NCBI GenBank assembly: GCA_947499275.1
Contig: CANMNM010000104.1
Span: forward strand, 1 to 5,410
DNA: 5,410 bases
Origin: Actinomycetota bacterium
GTDB lineage: Bacteria; Actinomycetota; Actinomycetes; S36-B12
Direction: 5' to 3'
Shown: piece after piece, positions 1 through 5,305 of the stretch
Layout of the letters: every line of letters starts with the position of its first letter
Numbering within the stretch: position 1 is the first letter of the stretch
Program-made: the position numbers and the translations under genes
Notes under the pieces: generated by a model
Database searches by the model: none
Told to the model about the DNA's origin: nothing
The model's input: only the letters and a program-made list of their open reading frames with translations

Positions 1-1
1 A

Positions 2-403
2 CTCGGAACGGCGATGGGCTACACCCTGGCGGCCGGTAAAGCATTCCCCGGTGATCCGCTCGTTGTTCTCCTCGGTGATGGAGCTGCCGGTTTTTCACTG
101 ATGGATGTTGATTCACTCGTGCGACACAATGTGCCCGCGACAATCCTGATCGGAAATAACGCAGGCTGGGGCCTTGAACGTCACCCCATGCGTTTCCTCT
201 ACGGCTACGACGTTCTAGCAGACCTGCAACCAAGCCGCTACGACCAAGTGGTGAGCGCACTGGGTGGCGCGGGTGAGGTCGTTACCGACATCACGCACCT
301 AGGCCCAGCGCTGGACCGCGCCATGAACTCTGGTGTTCCCTACGTGGTTAACGTGATGACTGACCCAGAGGTTGCCTACCCGCGCACAACTACCGGTATT
401 TAA
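2..403 (+). CDS. Acetolactate synthase family TPP-dependent enzyme, C-terminal end (5' partial)
   Basis: The last 133 residues of a thiamine-diphosphate enzyme. The reading frame is open to the left edge (residues L-G-T-A before the first in-window Met), so the start lies outside. Numbering from the first codon in the window, the TPP/Mg-binding motif is clear: GDG at 25-27 and NN at 52-53 with 24 residues between, matching the family pattern GDG-x(24-27)-NN. The preceding LGTAMGYTLAAG segment is the usual glycine/alanine-rich approach to the TPP domain. The segment FSLMDVDSLVRHNVP and the tail VVNVMTDPEVAYPR recall the mycobacterial IlvG (Rv1820) branch rather than catalytic IlvB. By family, such enzymes condense or decarboxylate 2-keto acids; acetolactate synthase would feed branched-chain amino acids. 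An oxalyl-CoA decarboxylase or benzaldehyde-lyase-like role cannot be excluded without the N-terminus. The stop codon TAA falls in the loop of a hairpin shared with the converging gene. Confidence 0.85.
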   Translation, partial: LGTAMGYTLAAGKAFPGDPLVVLLGDGAAGFSLMDVDSLVRHNVPATILIGNNAGWGLERHPMRFLYGYDVLADLQPSRYDQVVSALGGAGEVVTDITHLGPALDRAMNSGVPYVVNVMTDPEVAYPRTTTGI

Positions 404-417
404 GAATACCGGTAGTT
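388..417. terminator. Perfect 13-bp hairpin between convergent genes, putative bidirectional terminator
   Basis: Bases 388-400 (aactaccggtatt) are exactly complementary to 405-417, leaving the four-base loop taag. The plus-strand stop TAA (401-403) lies in the loop, and the minus-strand gene's stop (416-418) begins at the outer foot of the stem. There is no T-tract on either strand, so it is not a canonical intrinsic terminator. U-less hairpins of this kind are common at convergent gene ends in actinobacteria, where they can stop transcription or protect the 3' end. The function is inferred; the structure is read directly. Confidence 0.65.
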
Positions 418-805
418 AACTCGCCCAAGTTCTTTGATCAACCCGCACCCGAGTGATTTTCCCTTTACCGACGGGCGCTTGGGCGTTACCCAGTTCAACG
501 GCAAAAACAATGCGATCACCGGAAACGGACTCGACGAGCGCGCTGGAATAGACCGACTCGCCCACCAATGTTGGTGACAGGTGTGAGAACTCAATTTTGT
601 ATCCCACCGTCGTGCAATTGCTGCAGATCGAGGCTGCTACCGCGGCTGTAGTTGCTGCTTCGCACCAAGCGATCGCCATGGGAGTTGCCAAGACGTTTAC
701 TGAGCCACTACCGAGAGCTATTGCAGTATCTGATGCTCCAACCATGAATTCAAGTCTCGCCGTGTTCCCAACGACGTGGTCCAAGCATGCGCACGATTCG
801 CTCAT
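416..805 (-). CDS. Fluoroacetyl-CoA thioesterase (FlK)-like hotdog thioesterase
   Basis: A 129-residue protein of normal length for a single hotdog-fold acyl-CoA thioesterase of the FlK-like group, probably cytoplasmic and multimeric. The characteristic block VLATPMAIAWCEAA (38-51) gives Thr41 and Glu49 eight residues apart. The block VGYKIEFSHLSPTLVG (67-82) supplies His75. These align with the Thr42, Glu50 and His76 catalytic residues of Streptomyces cattleya FlK. The rest is the expected strand-rich half (SALVESVSGDRIVFAVEL, then GKGKITRVRVD). By family it hydrolyses an acyl-CoA; the substrate is unknown and fluoroacetyl-CoA itself is unlikely here. It has five cysteines, including a CxxC at 61-64. 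The start ATG overlaps the stop of the upstream biotin carrier gene as ATGA and has no Shine-Dalgarno sequence of its own, so translation is probably coupled. It is the last gene of the minus-strand operon. Confidence 0.82.
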   Translation of the reverse strand: MSESCACLDHVVGNTARLEFMVGASDTAIALGSGSVNVLATPMAIAWCEAATTAAVAASICSNCTTVGYKIEFSHLSPTLVGESVYSSALVESVSGDRIVFAVELGNAQAPVGKGKITRVRVDQRTWAS

Positions 806-1011
806 TTCAGAATGACGAGCAAATCACCCTCGTTGACAACGTCACCAATGGCAACAGCAAATTCGCTGACCACGCCGGAATGCTCTGCCAAAACTGGGAT
901 TTCCATCTTCATCGATTCAAGTATTAAAAGGGTGTCACCCGCTGAAACTTGATCCCCAATCTCGGCCTCAAAAGAGTGGACGGACGCAACCATTTCAGCG
1001 ACTACATGCAT
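802..1011 (-). CDS. Small biotin/lipoyl attachment protein (biotin carrier)
   Basis: A free-standing biotinyl domain of 69 residues from the ATG at 1011. It carries the biotinylation motif ESMKMEIPV with acceptor Lys35, flanked by GDQVSAGDTLLILE before and AEHSGVVSEFAVAIGDVVNEGDLLVIL after. This is the complete barrel fold with no carboxylase domain attached. It closely resembles mycobacterial biotinylated protein TB7.3 (Rv3221c), which also begins a few residues before the AE-x-VASV segment; that is why the ATG was chosen. An in-frame GTG at 1035 would add eight residues and overlap the upstream gene by 14 bases; neither start has a strong Shine-Dalgarno. Biotin ligase would load the lysine, and the domain would carry CO2 between biotin carboxylase and carboxyltransferase subunits encoded elsewhere. 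The motif also allows lipoylation in principle, but MKM flanked by Glu favours biotin. Its stop overlaps the thioesterase start (ATGA, 802-805). Confidence 0.85.
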   Translation of the reverse strand: MHVVAEMVASVHSFEAEIGDQVSAGDTLLILESMKMEIPVLAEHSGVVSEFAVAIGDVVNEGDLLVILK

Positions 1012-1021
1012 AAAATTGATC

Positions 1022-1702
1022 TTAGTCGGCAGCACGGAGTTCTTCGATCAGCACAGGCGAATTATTGCGCACTGAATTAACTGCCCGGCCTACCGGAATC
1101 GCCTGCAGATCTGTGCGGGCCACCAATAAATCCAATGCTGCTTGAACATCAATCGACGGATCTAGCCAAGCATCCCAATTTTTCGAATTGATACAGGCGG
1201 GCATTCGGTCATGGATTGGTTCGAGATTGGGTGCTGCAGCGAGGGTAATAATCGCGCACGTGTGCACCGGCTGACCATCAATCACACTATCGGCGATCAA
1301 CCCCGCCATTGGCATGATCCGCGAGTCTCCGATCGGAGGCGATATAAAATAAGGGTCTTTTGCCGGGCGCTTCCACTCGTAATAGCCGCTTGCCGGGATC
1401 AGAATTCGACGCGTAGCAAATGACCGAGCAAATGTGACCTTTTCGGCGACGCTTTCACCACGTGCATTAATAAGCAGAGTCGATGAATTCTTGCTCCACT
1501 TGGGAACTATCCCCCAGCGCACCTGCGCGAGAACACGACCTCCCGCCGAAGCGGTAACCACCGGGACATTACTGCTGGGTGCAACGTTGTAATTGGGCCG
1601 AAATTGGTGCTCACCGAGCGCTGGATCAAGGTCAGCGCCAAATTCAGACCCGAGCGCACTCAGAGCACTGTTGTCGCCAGCTAAGACATATCGACCGCAC
1701 AT
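1022..1702 (-). CDS. SRAP/HMCES (YedK-type) abasic-site DNA-protein crosslink peptidase
   Basis: A 226-residue SOS-response-associated peptidase family protein. After removal of Met1, Cys2 (MCGRY) becomes the N-terminal nucleophile that forms a thiazolidine crosslink with abasic sites in single-stranded DNA, shielding them from error-prone processing. All key residues are present: Cys2, Asn79 in the LINARGES block (77-84), Glu109 in GYYEW (106-110) and His164 in IHDRMP (163-168). These correspond to Cys2, Asn75, Glu105 and His160 of E. coli YedK. RWGIVPKW (62-69) and NYNVAPS (37-43) are further family signatures. The requirement for Cys2 fixes the start. The gene is divergent from aroA across 36 bp, as with Rv3226c and Rv3227 in M. 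tuberculosis, and leads the minus-strand operon. There is no Shine-Dalgarno; a -10-like box ends six bases before the ATG, suggesting a leaderless mRNA. Confidence 0.95.
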   Translation of the reverse strand: MCGRYVLAGDNSALSALGSEFGADLDPALGEHQFRPNYNVAPSSNVPVVTASAGGRVLAQVRWGIVPKWSKNSSTLLINARGESVAEKVTFARSFATRRILIPASGYYEWKRPAKDPYFISPPIGDSRIMPMAGLIADSVIDGQPVHTCAIITLAAAPNLEPIHDRMPACINSKNWDAWLDPSIDVQAALDLLVARTDLQAIPVGRAVNSVRNNSPVLIEELRAAD

Positions 1703-1708
1703 GTGTAG

Positions 1709-1714
1709 ATAGTA
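1709..1714 (-). promoter_or_regulatory. Putative -10 box for the minus-strand operon (leaderless start)
   Basis: Read on the minus strand, the hexamer TACTAT fits the actinobacterial -10 pattern TANNNT. It ends six bases before the A of the peptidase ATG at 1702, so a transcript starting at +1 would begin at the start codon itself. No Shine-Dalgarno lies upstream, which agrees with leaderless translation, a common actinobacterial arrangement. I see no good -35 hexamer at the usual spacing. The box sits inside the 36-bp divergent region (1703-1738) that must also serve aroA. Confidence 0.4.
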
Positions 1715-1738
1715 GAACGCAAGTGAAAGACTAGCCCC

Positions 1739-3052
1739 ATGACCGACTGGGAAGCTCCTACGACGAACGGAGCAATCAACGCCGCGATTACGCTGCCCGG
1801 ATCCAAGTCTTTGAGCAACCGCGAACTCATTTTATGCTCTCTAGCAGATTCGCCGTCTACCCTGCGTGGCGTACTTGATGCCAGGGATACAGCCTTGATG
1901 ATCGATGGACTCAGAACTCTGGGCGTCCAGATAGATGAACTCGAGTCTGACCCAGCCGGGAACCTTGATCTGCGGATCACCCCACATTTCATGCGCGCAG
2001 GAGTGGAGTCGCCAACCGTTATTAATGTTGGTCTTGCCGGAACCGTCATGCGGTTTCTACCGGCCGTGTCCGCTTTCGCGCACGGAGATTCCTATTTTGA
2101 TGGCGATGCGGCCGCCCGCAAGCGCCCAATGGCAACTCTTCTCGAAGCATTGAAAGATCTCGGTGTCGAAATCGAGGACCGGGGTCGACTTCCATTCCTC
2201 ATTCGCGGAAATGGACATGTTCGTGGCGGTGAAGTTGTCCTAGATGCCTCCAAGTCAAGCCAATTTGTTTCAGCGCTGCTGCTATGTGCACCACGTTGTG
2301 ACGCGGGTGCAACTATCCGTCACGTACCCGCGGACCTAGGCAATGTCAGCGCTGTTCCCAGCCTGCCACACGTTGACATGACGATTAATTCACTCGCCCA
2401 ACACGGCGTCACGGTTCGCCAATCAACACTTACCCGTGATTCTTGGCACGTTGATCCGCAAAACATAAACGCTGTGGATCTTGCCATCGAAGGTGACCTG
2501 TCCAATGCCACACCCTTTTTCGCTGCAGCAATGGTGGCTGGTGGGAGCGTTTCCTGTTCAGACTGGCCAGCAAGTTCGCTACAACCGATCCTGCGAATCA
2601 TTGAGGTCTTTGAACAACTTGGAGCGCGCATCACGCGCGATGGAGATACCTTCCGCCTTGTAGGCACGGGCGAGATCAACGGTATTGACGCAGATCTTGC
2701 CGACATCGGAGAAATAGTTCCCACAATCGCAGCACTATGCGCGCTGGCTACAACCCCGTCTCACCTTCGCGGGATCGGTCATCTGCGTGGACATGAAACA
2801 GATCGACTCAGCGCACTCGCCACTGAGATAAATGCGCTCGGTGGCGAAGTAGTCGAGGGAGAGAGCGCTTTACGCATTTTTCCCGCGACACTTCATGGCG
2901 GAATTTTTCACACATACGAGGATCACCGCATGGCTACCGCTGGGGCAATTTTGGGTCTTCGAGTCCCGGGCATCACCGTAGAAAATATCGAGACCACCGG
3001 TAAGACTCTCCCTGATTTTGTGAGACGCTGGGAAGAGTTGCTAAATACCTGA
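1739..3052 (+). CDS. aroA: 3-phosphoshikimate 1-carboxyvinyltransferase (EPSP synthase)
   Basis: A 437-residue, full-length EPSP synthase, the sixth shikimate-pathway step: shikimate-3-phosphate plus phosphoenolpyruvate gives EPSP and phosphate, leading to chorismate. Signatures in order: PGSKSLSNR (20-28) with the substrate-binding Lys23; GLAGTVMRFLP (98-108), the PEP-site loop; DGDAAARKRPM (121-131); SKSSQFVSALLL (171-182); EGDLSNATPFF (251-261); LRGHETDRLSAL (349-360) with Glu353; EDHRMATAGA (394-403); and TTGKTLPDF (419-427) with Lys422. The residue aligned to E. coli Asp313 is Glu325 (ADIGEIVPTIAAL), a variant I recall as usual in actinobacterial AroA. The ATG at 1739 follows a weak GAAAGA ribosome site eight bases upstream. 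The stop TGA shares one base with the rsgA start (TGATG), so the two are probably translationally coupled. It heads the plus-strand operon. Confidence 0.96.
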   Translation: MTDWEAPTTNGAINAAITLPGSKSLSNRELILCSLADSPSTLRGVLDARDTALMIDGLRTLGVQIDELESDPAGNLDLRITPHFMRAGVESPTVINVGLAGTVMRFLPAVSAFAHGDSYFDGDAAARKRPMATLLEALKDLGVEIEDRGRLPFLIRGNGHVRGGEVVLDASKSSQFVSALLLCAPRCDAGATIRHVPADLGNVSAVPSLPHVDMTINSLAQHGVTVRQSTLTRDSWHVDPQNINAVDLAIEGDLSNATPFFAAAMVAGGSVSCSDWPASSLQPILRIIEVFEQLGARITRDGDTFRLVGTGEINGIDADLADIGEIVPTIAALCALATTPSHLRGIGHLRGHETDRLSALATEINALGGEVVEGESALRIFPATLHGGIFHTYEDHRMATAGAILGLRVPGITVENIETTGKTLPDFVRRWEELLNT

Positions 3053-4035
3053 TGGCACATAATCTTGATGAGGACGACGTTCGAATAAGACCGGGGAAAT
3101 CCAAGTCCCGACCCCGAACAAAGGATCGTCCCAGTTTTGACAATATGTTTTTTGGTTCCGTCTCAACGGTTGACCGAGGTCGGTTCACCGTTAATCCTGA
3201 AGGTGACACTCAAATCCTTTATGCAGTTAAAGCACGTGAACTCGGGCGCAAAGGTTTAGTAGTTGGAGACCGAGTGGCCATGGTCGGAGATCCTCATGGC
3301 GGTATTGACCACCAGGTGCGAATTGTTCGACGTGAGCCCCGGTCCACCGAATTGCGGAGAACCGCTGATGACAATGATCCTCAGGAACGGGTAATTGTTG
3401 CCAATGCAGACCGCCTCGGCATCGTCGTTGCATCTACAAACCCAGAACCCAGAATTGGGTTCATTGACCGCGCAATAGTTGCGGCGATGGATGCAGGAGT
3501 GACACCATTTCTTGTTGTGACAAAGTCCGACCTGAAGGATCCCAGCGATCTCGTGAATGTCTATCAAGAACTCGGCATTCCAATTTTTGTCATTGCTAGC
3601 GGGGTTGCCCCCACATCAATTAAGGAATTTGTGCAGGGACATACCAGCATTCTTATGGGTCATTCAGGGGTGGGGAAATCAACATTGATTAACGAGCTGG
3701 CACCCGATGCCCACCGGATTACCGGGACGGTTAACGACCTCACCGGGAAGGGCAAGCACACGTCGACCAGTGTGATCGCATTTCCGCTACCGGAAGCGAA
3801 CGGAATTGTGATCGACACCCCGGGTATCCGGTCCTTTGGCCTAGCCCACGTCTCCCGTGAAACGATTATCAACGCTTACCCTGATCTCATGCGCTACACC
3901 GAAAGTTGCCCGCGCGCTTGCAGCCACAACGAACAGGACTGTGGATTTATGCGCATAACCGATCACATAATTCTTGAAAGAGTAAAGTCGATGCAAAATT
4001 TGCTCGCGGGAAATATTGCGACAGGAGTGCAATGA
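3052..4035 (+). CDS. rsgA: Ribosome small subunit-dependent GTPase A
   Basis: A 327-residue, circularly permuted GTPase that binds the 30S subunit during late maturation and is released by GTP hydrolysis. A basic, unstructured N-terminus (RPGKSKSRPRTKDRP, 13-27) of the kind found in actinobacterial orthologues leads into an OB-fold (about 33-95). The GTPase motifs follow in the permuted order: G4 TKSD (157-160), G5 ASG (182-184), G1 P-loop GHSGVGKST (203-211), G2 region GKGKHTST (232-239) and G3 DTPGI (255-259). The C-terminal zinc site is Cys286, Cys290, His292, Cys297, spaced C-x3-C-x-H-x4-C, one residue tighter on each side than the E. coli protein (C-x4-C-x-H-x5-C). It starts within the aroA stop (TGATG) and its own stop overlaps the hisN start (ATGA), so the three genes form a tight operon. 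Confidence 0.95.
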   Translation: MAHNLDEDDVRIRPGKSKSRPRTKDRPSFDNMFFGSVSTVDRGRFTVNPEGDTQILYAVKARELGRKGLVVGDRVAMVGDPHGGIDHQVRIVRREPRSTELRRTADDNDPQERVIVANADRLGIVVASTNPEPRIGFIDRAIVAAMDAGVTPFLVVTKSDLKDPSDLVNVYQELGIPIFVIASGVAPTSIKEFVQGHTSILMGHSGVGKSTLINELAPDAHRITGTVNDLTGKGKHTSTSVIAFPLPEANGIVIDTPGIRSFGLAHVSRETIINAYPDLMRYTESCPRACSHNEQDCGFMRITDHIILERVKSMQNLLAGNIATGVQ

Positions 4036-4826
4036 TTCAATTTCTTGACGACCTCGAGTTCGCGCATCACCTCGCTGACGAGGCTGACGCAATTTCATTA
4101 AAAAGGTTCAACTCACTTGATCTAGTAGTCACCCAAAAACCTGATCTCACTCCTGTGAGCGACGCTGATCTCGCTGTTGAAACACAACTTCGGTTACTCA
4201 TCACCGAAGCGTTCCCACACGACAGCGTCATAGGTGAAGAGTTCGCGCAAAAATCATCGGGTGAGCGAACTTGGATCATTGACCCAATTGATGGGACAAA
4301 AAGCTTTGTCCGAGGCGCACCCGTATGGGCAACCTTGATTGCTTTGCGCGAGGGAGGTCAGATCACGCTCGGTTTGGTGAGCGCGCCAGCATTGGGACGC
4401 CGTTGGTGGGCCTCAATAGGTAACGGCGCTTGGGTTCGAGAGTTCACAAGCGACACTCCTCGACGGATGCAGGTGAGTTCCGTGCAAAATCTCGCAGACG
4501 CTTCATTTTCATTTTCCGATCAAGAGGAGTGGGATTCGAAACAGTTCGAGGCTATTCGCGGCGCCACGTGGCGCCAACGAGCATATGGAGACTTCTGGTC
4601 TCACACACTTATCGCAGAAGGCGCTGTTGACCTCGGTGCAGAACCCGAGCTCGCCCTCTATGACTACGCGGCGCTGGTACCAATTGTCACCGAAGCTGGA
4701 GGAAGAGTGTCCCAATTTAGTGGTGACGACCTGCCGATAAATGACAATGAAGCTCTTCCATCCTTCTTGTCTACAAACGGCTCACTTCACCGCGCGTGCA
4801 TAGACTTAATGAATAACAGGACATAG
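4032..4826 (+). CDS. hisN: Inositol-monophosphatase-family histidinol-phosphate phosphatase
   Basis: A 264-residue member of the Mg-dependent, Li-sensitive phosphatase superfamily. The metal-binding motifs are intact: GEE (68-70), WIIDPIDGTKSF (81-92) with Asp84 and Asp87, and LYDYAALVPIVTEAGG (209-224) with Asp211. The stretch YGDFWSHTLIAEGAVDLGAEPEL (185-207) before the third metal site is characteristic of the HisN subgroup, which converts L-histidinol phosphate to histidinol. The context agrees: in Streptomyces coelicolor the HisN phosphatase SCO5208 lies in a similar aroA/rsgA neighbourhood. A generic inositol- or sugar-phosphatase is the alternative. Its ATG overlaps the rsgA stop (ATGA), and AGGAG lies four bases upstream (4023-4027). 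It is the last clearly linked gene of the plus operon. Confidence 0.85.
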   Translation: MIQFLDDLEFAHHLADEADAISLKRFNSLDLVVTQKPDLTPVSDADLAVETQLRLLITEAFPHDSVIGEEFAQKSSGERTWIIDPIDGTKSFVRGAPVWATLIALREGGQITLGLVSAPALGRRWWASIGNGAWVREFTSDTPRRMQVSSVQNLADASFSFSDQEEWDSKQFEAIRGATWRQRAYGDFWSHTLIAEGAVDLGAEPELALYDYAALVPIVTEAGGRVSQFSGDDLPINDNEALPSFLSTNGSLHRACIDLMNNRT

Positions 4827-4861
4827 AGCACATAATTTGCCACACTAGGTGAAACACCCAT

Positions 4862-4866
4862 GGAGG
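4862..4866 (+). promoter_or_regulatory. Shine-Dalgarno of the CBS-domain gene
   Basis: A strong GGAGG lies four bases before the ATG at 4871 and settles that start. It also overlaps a chance four-codon frame beginning with ATG at 4860 (Met-Glu-Ala-Lys) whose TGA overlaps the real start as ATGA. The 44-bp gap after hisN shows no terminator with a T-tract and no clear promoter, so the CBS gene may be read from the aroA operon or from a promoter I cannot see. Confidence 0.6.
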
Positions 4867-4870
4867 CAAA

Positions 4871-5305
4871 ATGAAAATTTCATCAGTCCTTGCAGGCAAA
4901 GGGGCCCAGGTCATTACGGTCGAACCCGACCGAAGCATCAAGGATCTGCTTGGACTCCTGTCCTTGCACAAGGTAGGGGCCCTGGTTGTATCCACTGATG
5001 GGAAAGCAATCATTGGGATCGTTTCTGAGCGCGACATCGTGCGGGCTCTTGCCGACTCTGAATCAATTTTGAGCGAGCCAGTGTCCAAAATTATGACCAC
5101 GGAAGTTTTTGTCGCACCTTTTGATGCCAATATTGACGAATTAATGATCGTGATGACATCGCAACGGATTCGACACATCCCGATCACCTCCGACAGTGGT
5201 GAATTGATGGGAATTGTAAGTATCGGCGATCTCGTGAAAGCGCGAATGAACGAACTTGAAGGGGAGCGGGCCGCTTTGATGGGTTACATCACGCACGGCG
5301 GGTAG
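4871..5305 (+). CDS. Two-CBS-domain protein, putative adenine-nucleotide sensor
   Basis: A 144-residue cytoplasmic protein made of a single CBS pair (Bateman module) and nothing else. CBS1 covers about residues 8-60 and ends in IIGIVSERDIVRAL. CBS2 covers about 75-125, with IRHIPI (100-105) and ending in LMGIVSIGDLVK. The short helical tail ELEGERAALMGYI (128-140) is common in this stand-alone class. Such pairs usually bind AMP, ATP, S-adenosylmethionine or NAD at the cleft between the repeats. The SERD and SIGD segments after the last strand of each repeat supply the acidic residue typical of ribose binding. The partner and role are unknown. It lies 44 bp after hisN in the same direction with its own good ribosome site. 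Its end may overlap an opposing frame at the right edge by 17 bases. Confidence 0.88.
   Translation: MKISSVLAGKGAQVITVEPDRSIKDLLGLLSLHKVGALVVSTDGKAIIGIVSERDIVRALADSESILSEPVSKIMTTEVFVAPFDANIDELMIVMTSQRIRHIPITSDSGELMGIVSIGDLVKARMNELEGERAALMGYITHGG

Noticed and set aside
597..815. Plus-strand open frame opposite the thioesterase gene
   Set aside because: The opposite strand carries clear thioesterase motifs and an ATGA-coupled start, so this frame is a shadow.
1012..1035. Alternative GTG start at 1035 for the biotin carrier
   Set aside because: It would add eight residues not expected from the family and overlap the upstream gene by 14 bases; the ATG at 1011 fits the domain start better, though it also lacks a strong ribosome site.
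1715..1726. GAAC-N4-GTGA, a partial match to an actinobacterial LexA box (GAAC-N4-GTTC), next to an SOS-linked gene
   Set aside because: Only one half-site is intact, with two of four bases right in the other half; too weak to call an operator.
2320..2724. Antisense open frame of 134 codons within aroA
   Set aside because: It is fully covered by strongly conserved AroA sequence, and its translation shows no recognisable fold or composition of a real protein.
3445..3462. Perfect 7-bp inverted repeat with a four-base spacer inside rsgA
   Set aside because: It lies in a well-supported coding region, is short, and follows from the codons for Pro-Glu-Pro-Arg-Ile-Gly-Phe.
4848..4858. GGTG-aaa-CACC mini hairpin between hisN and the CBS gene
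   Set aside because: A four-base stem with no T-tract is too weak for a terminator and could be chance.
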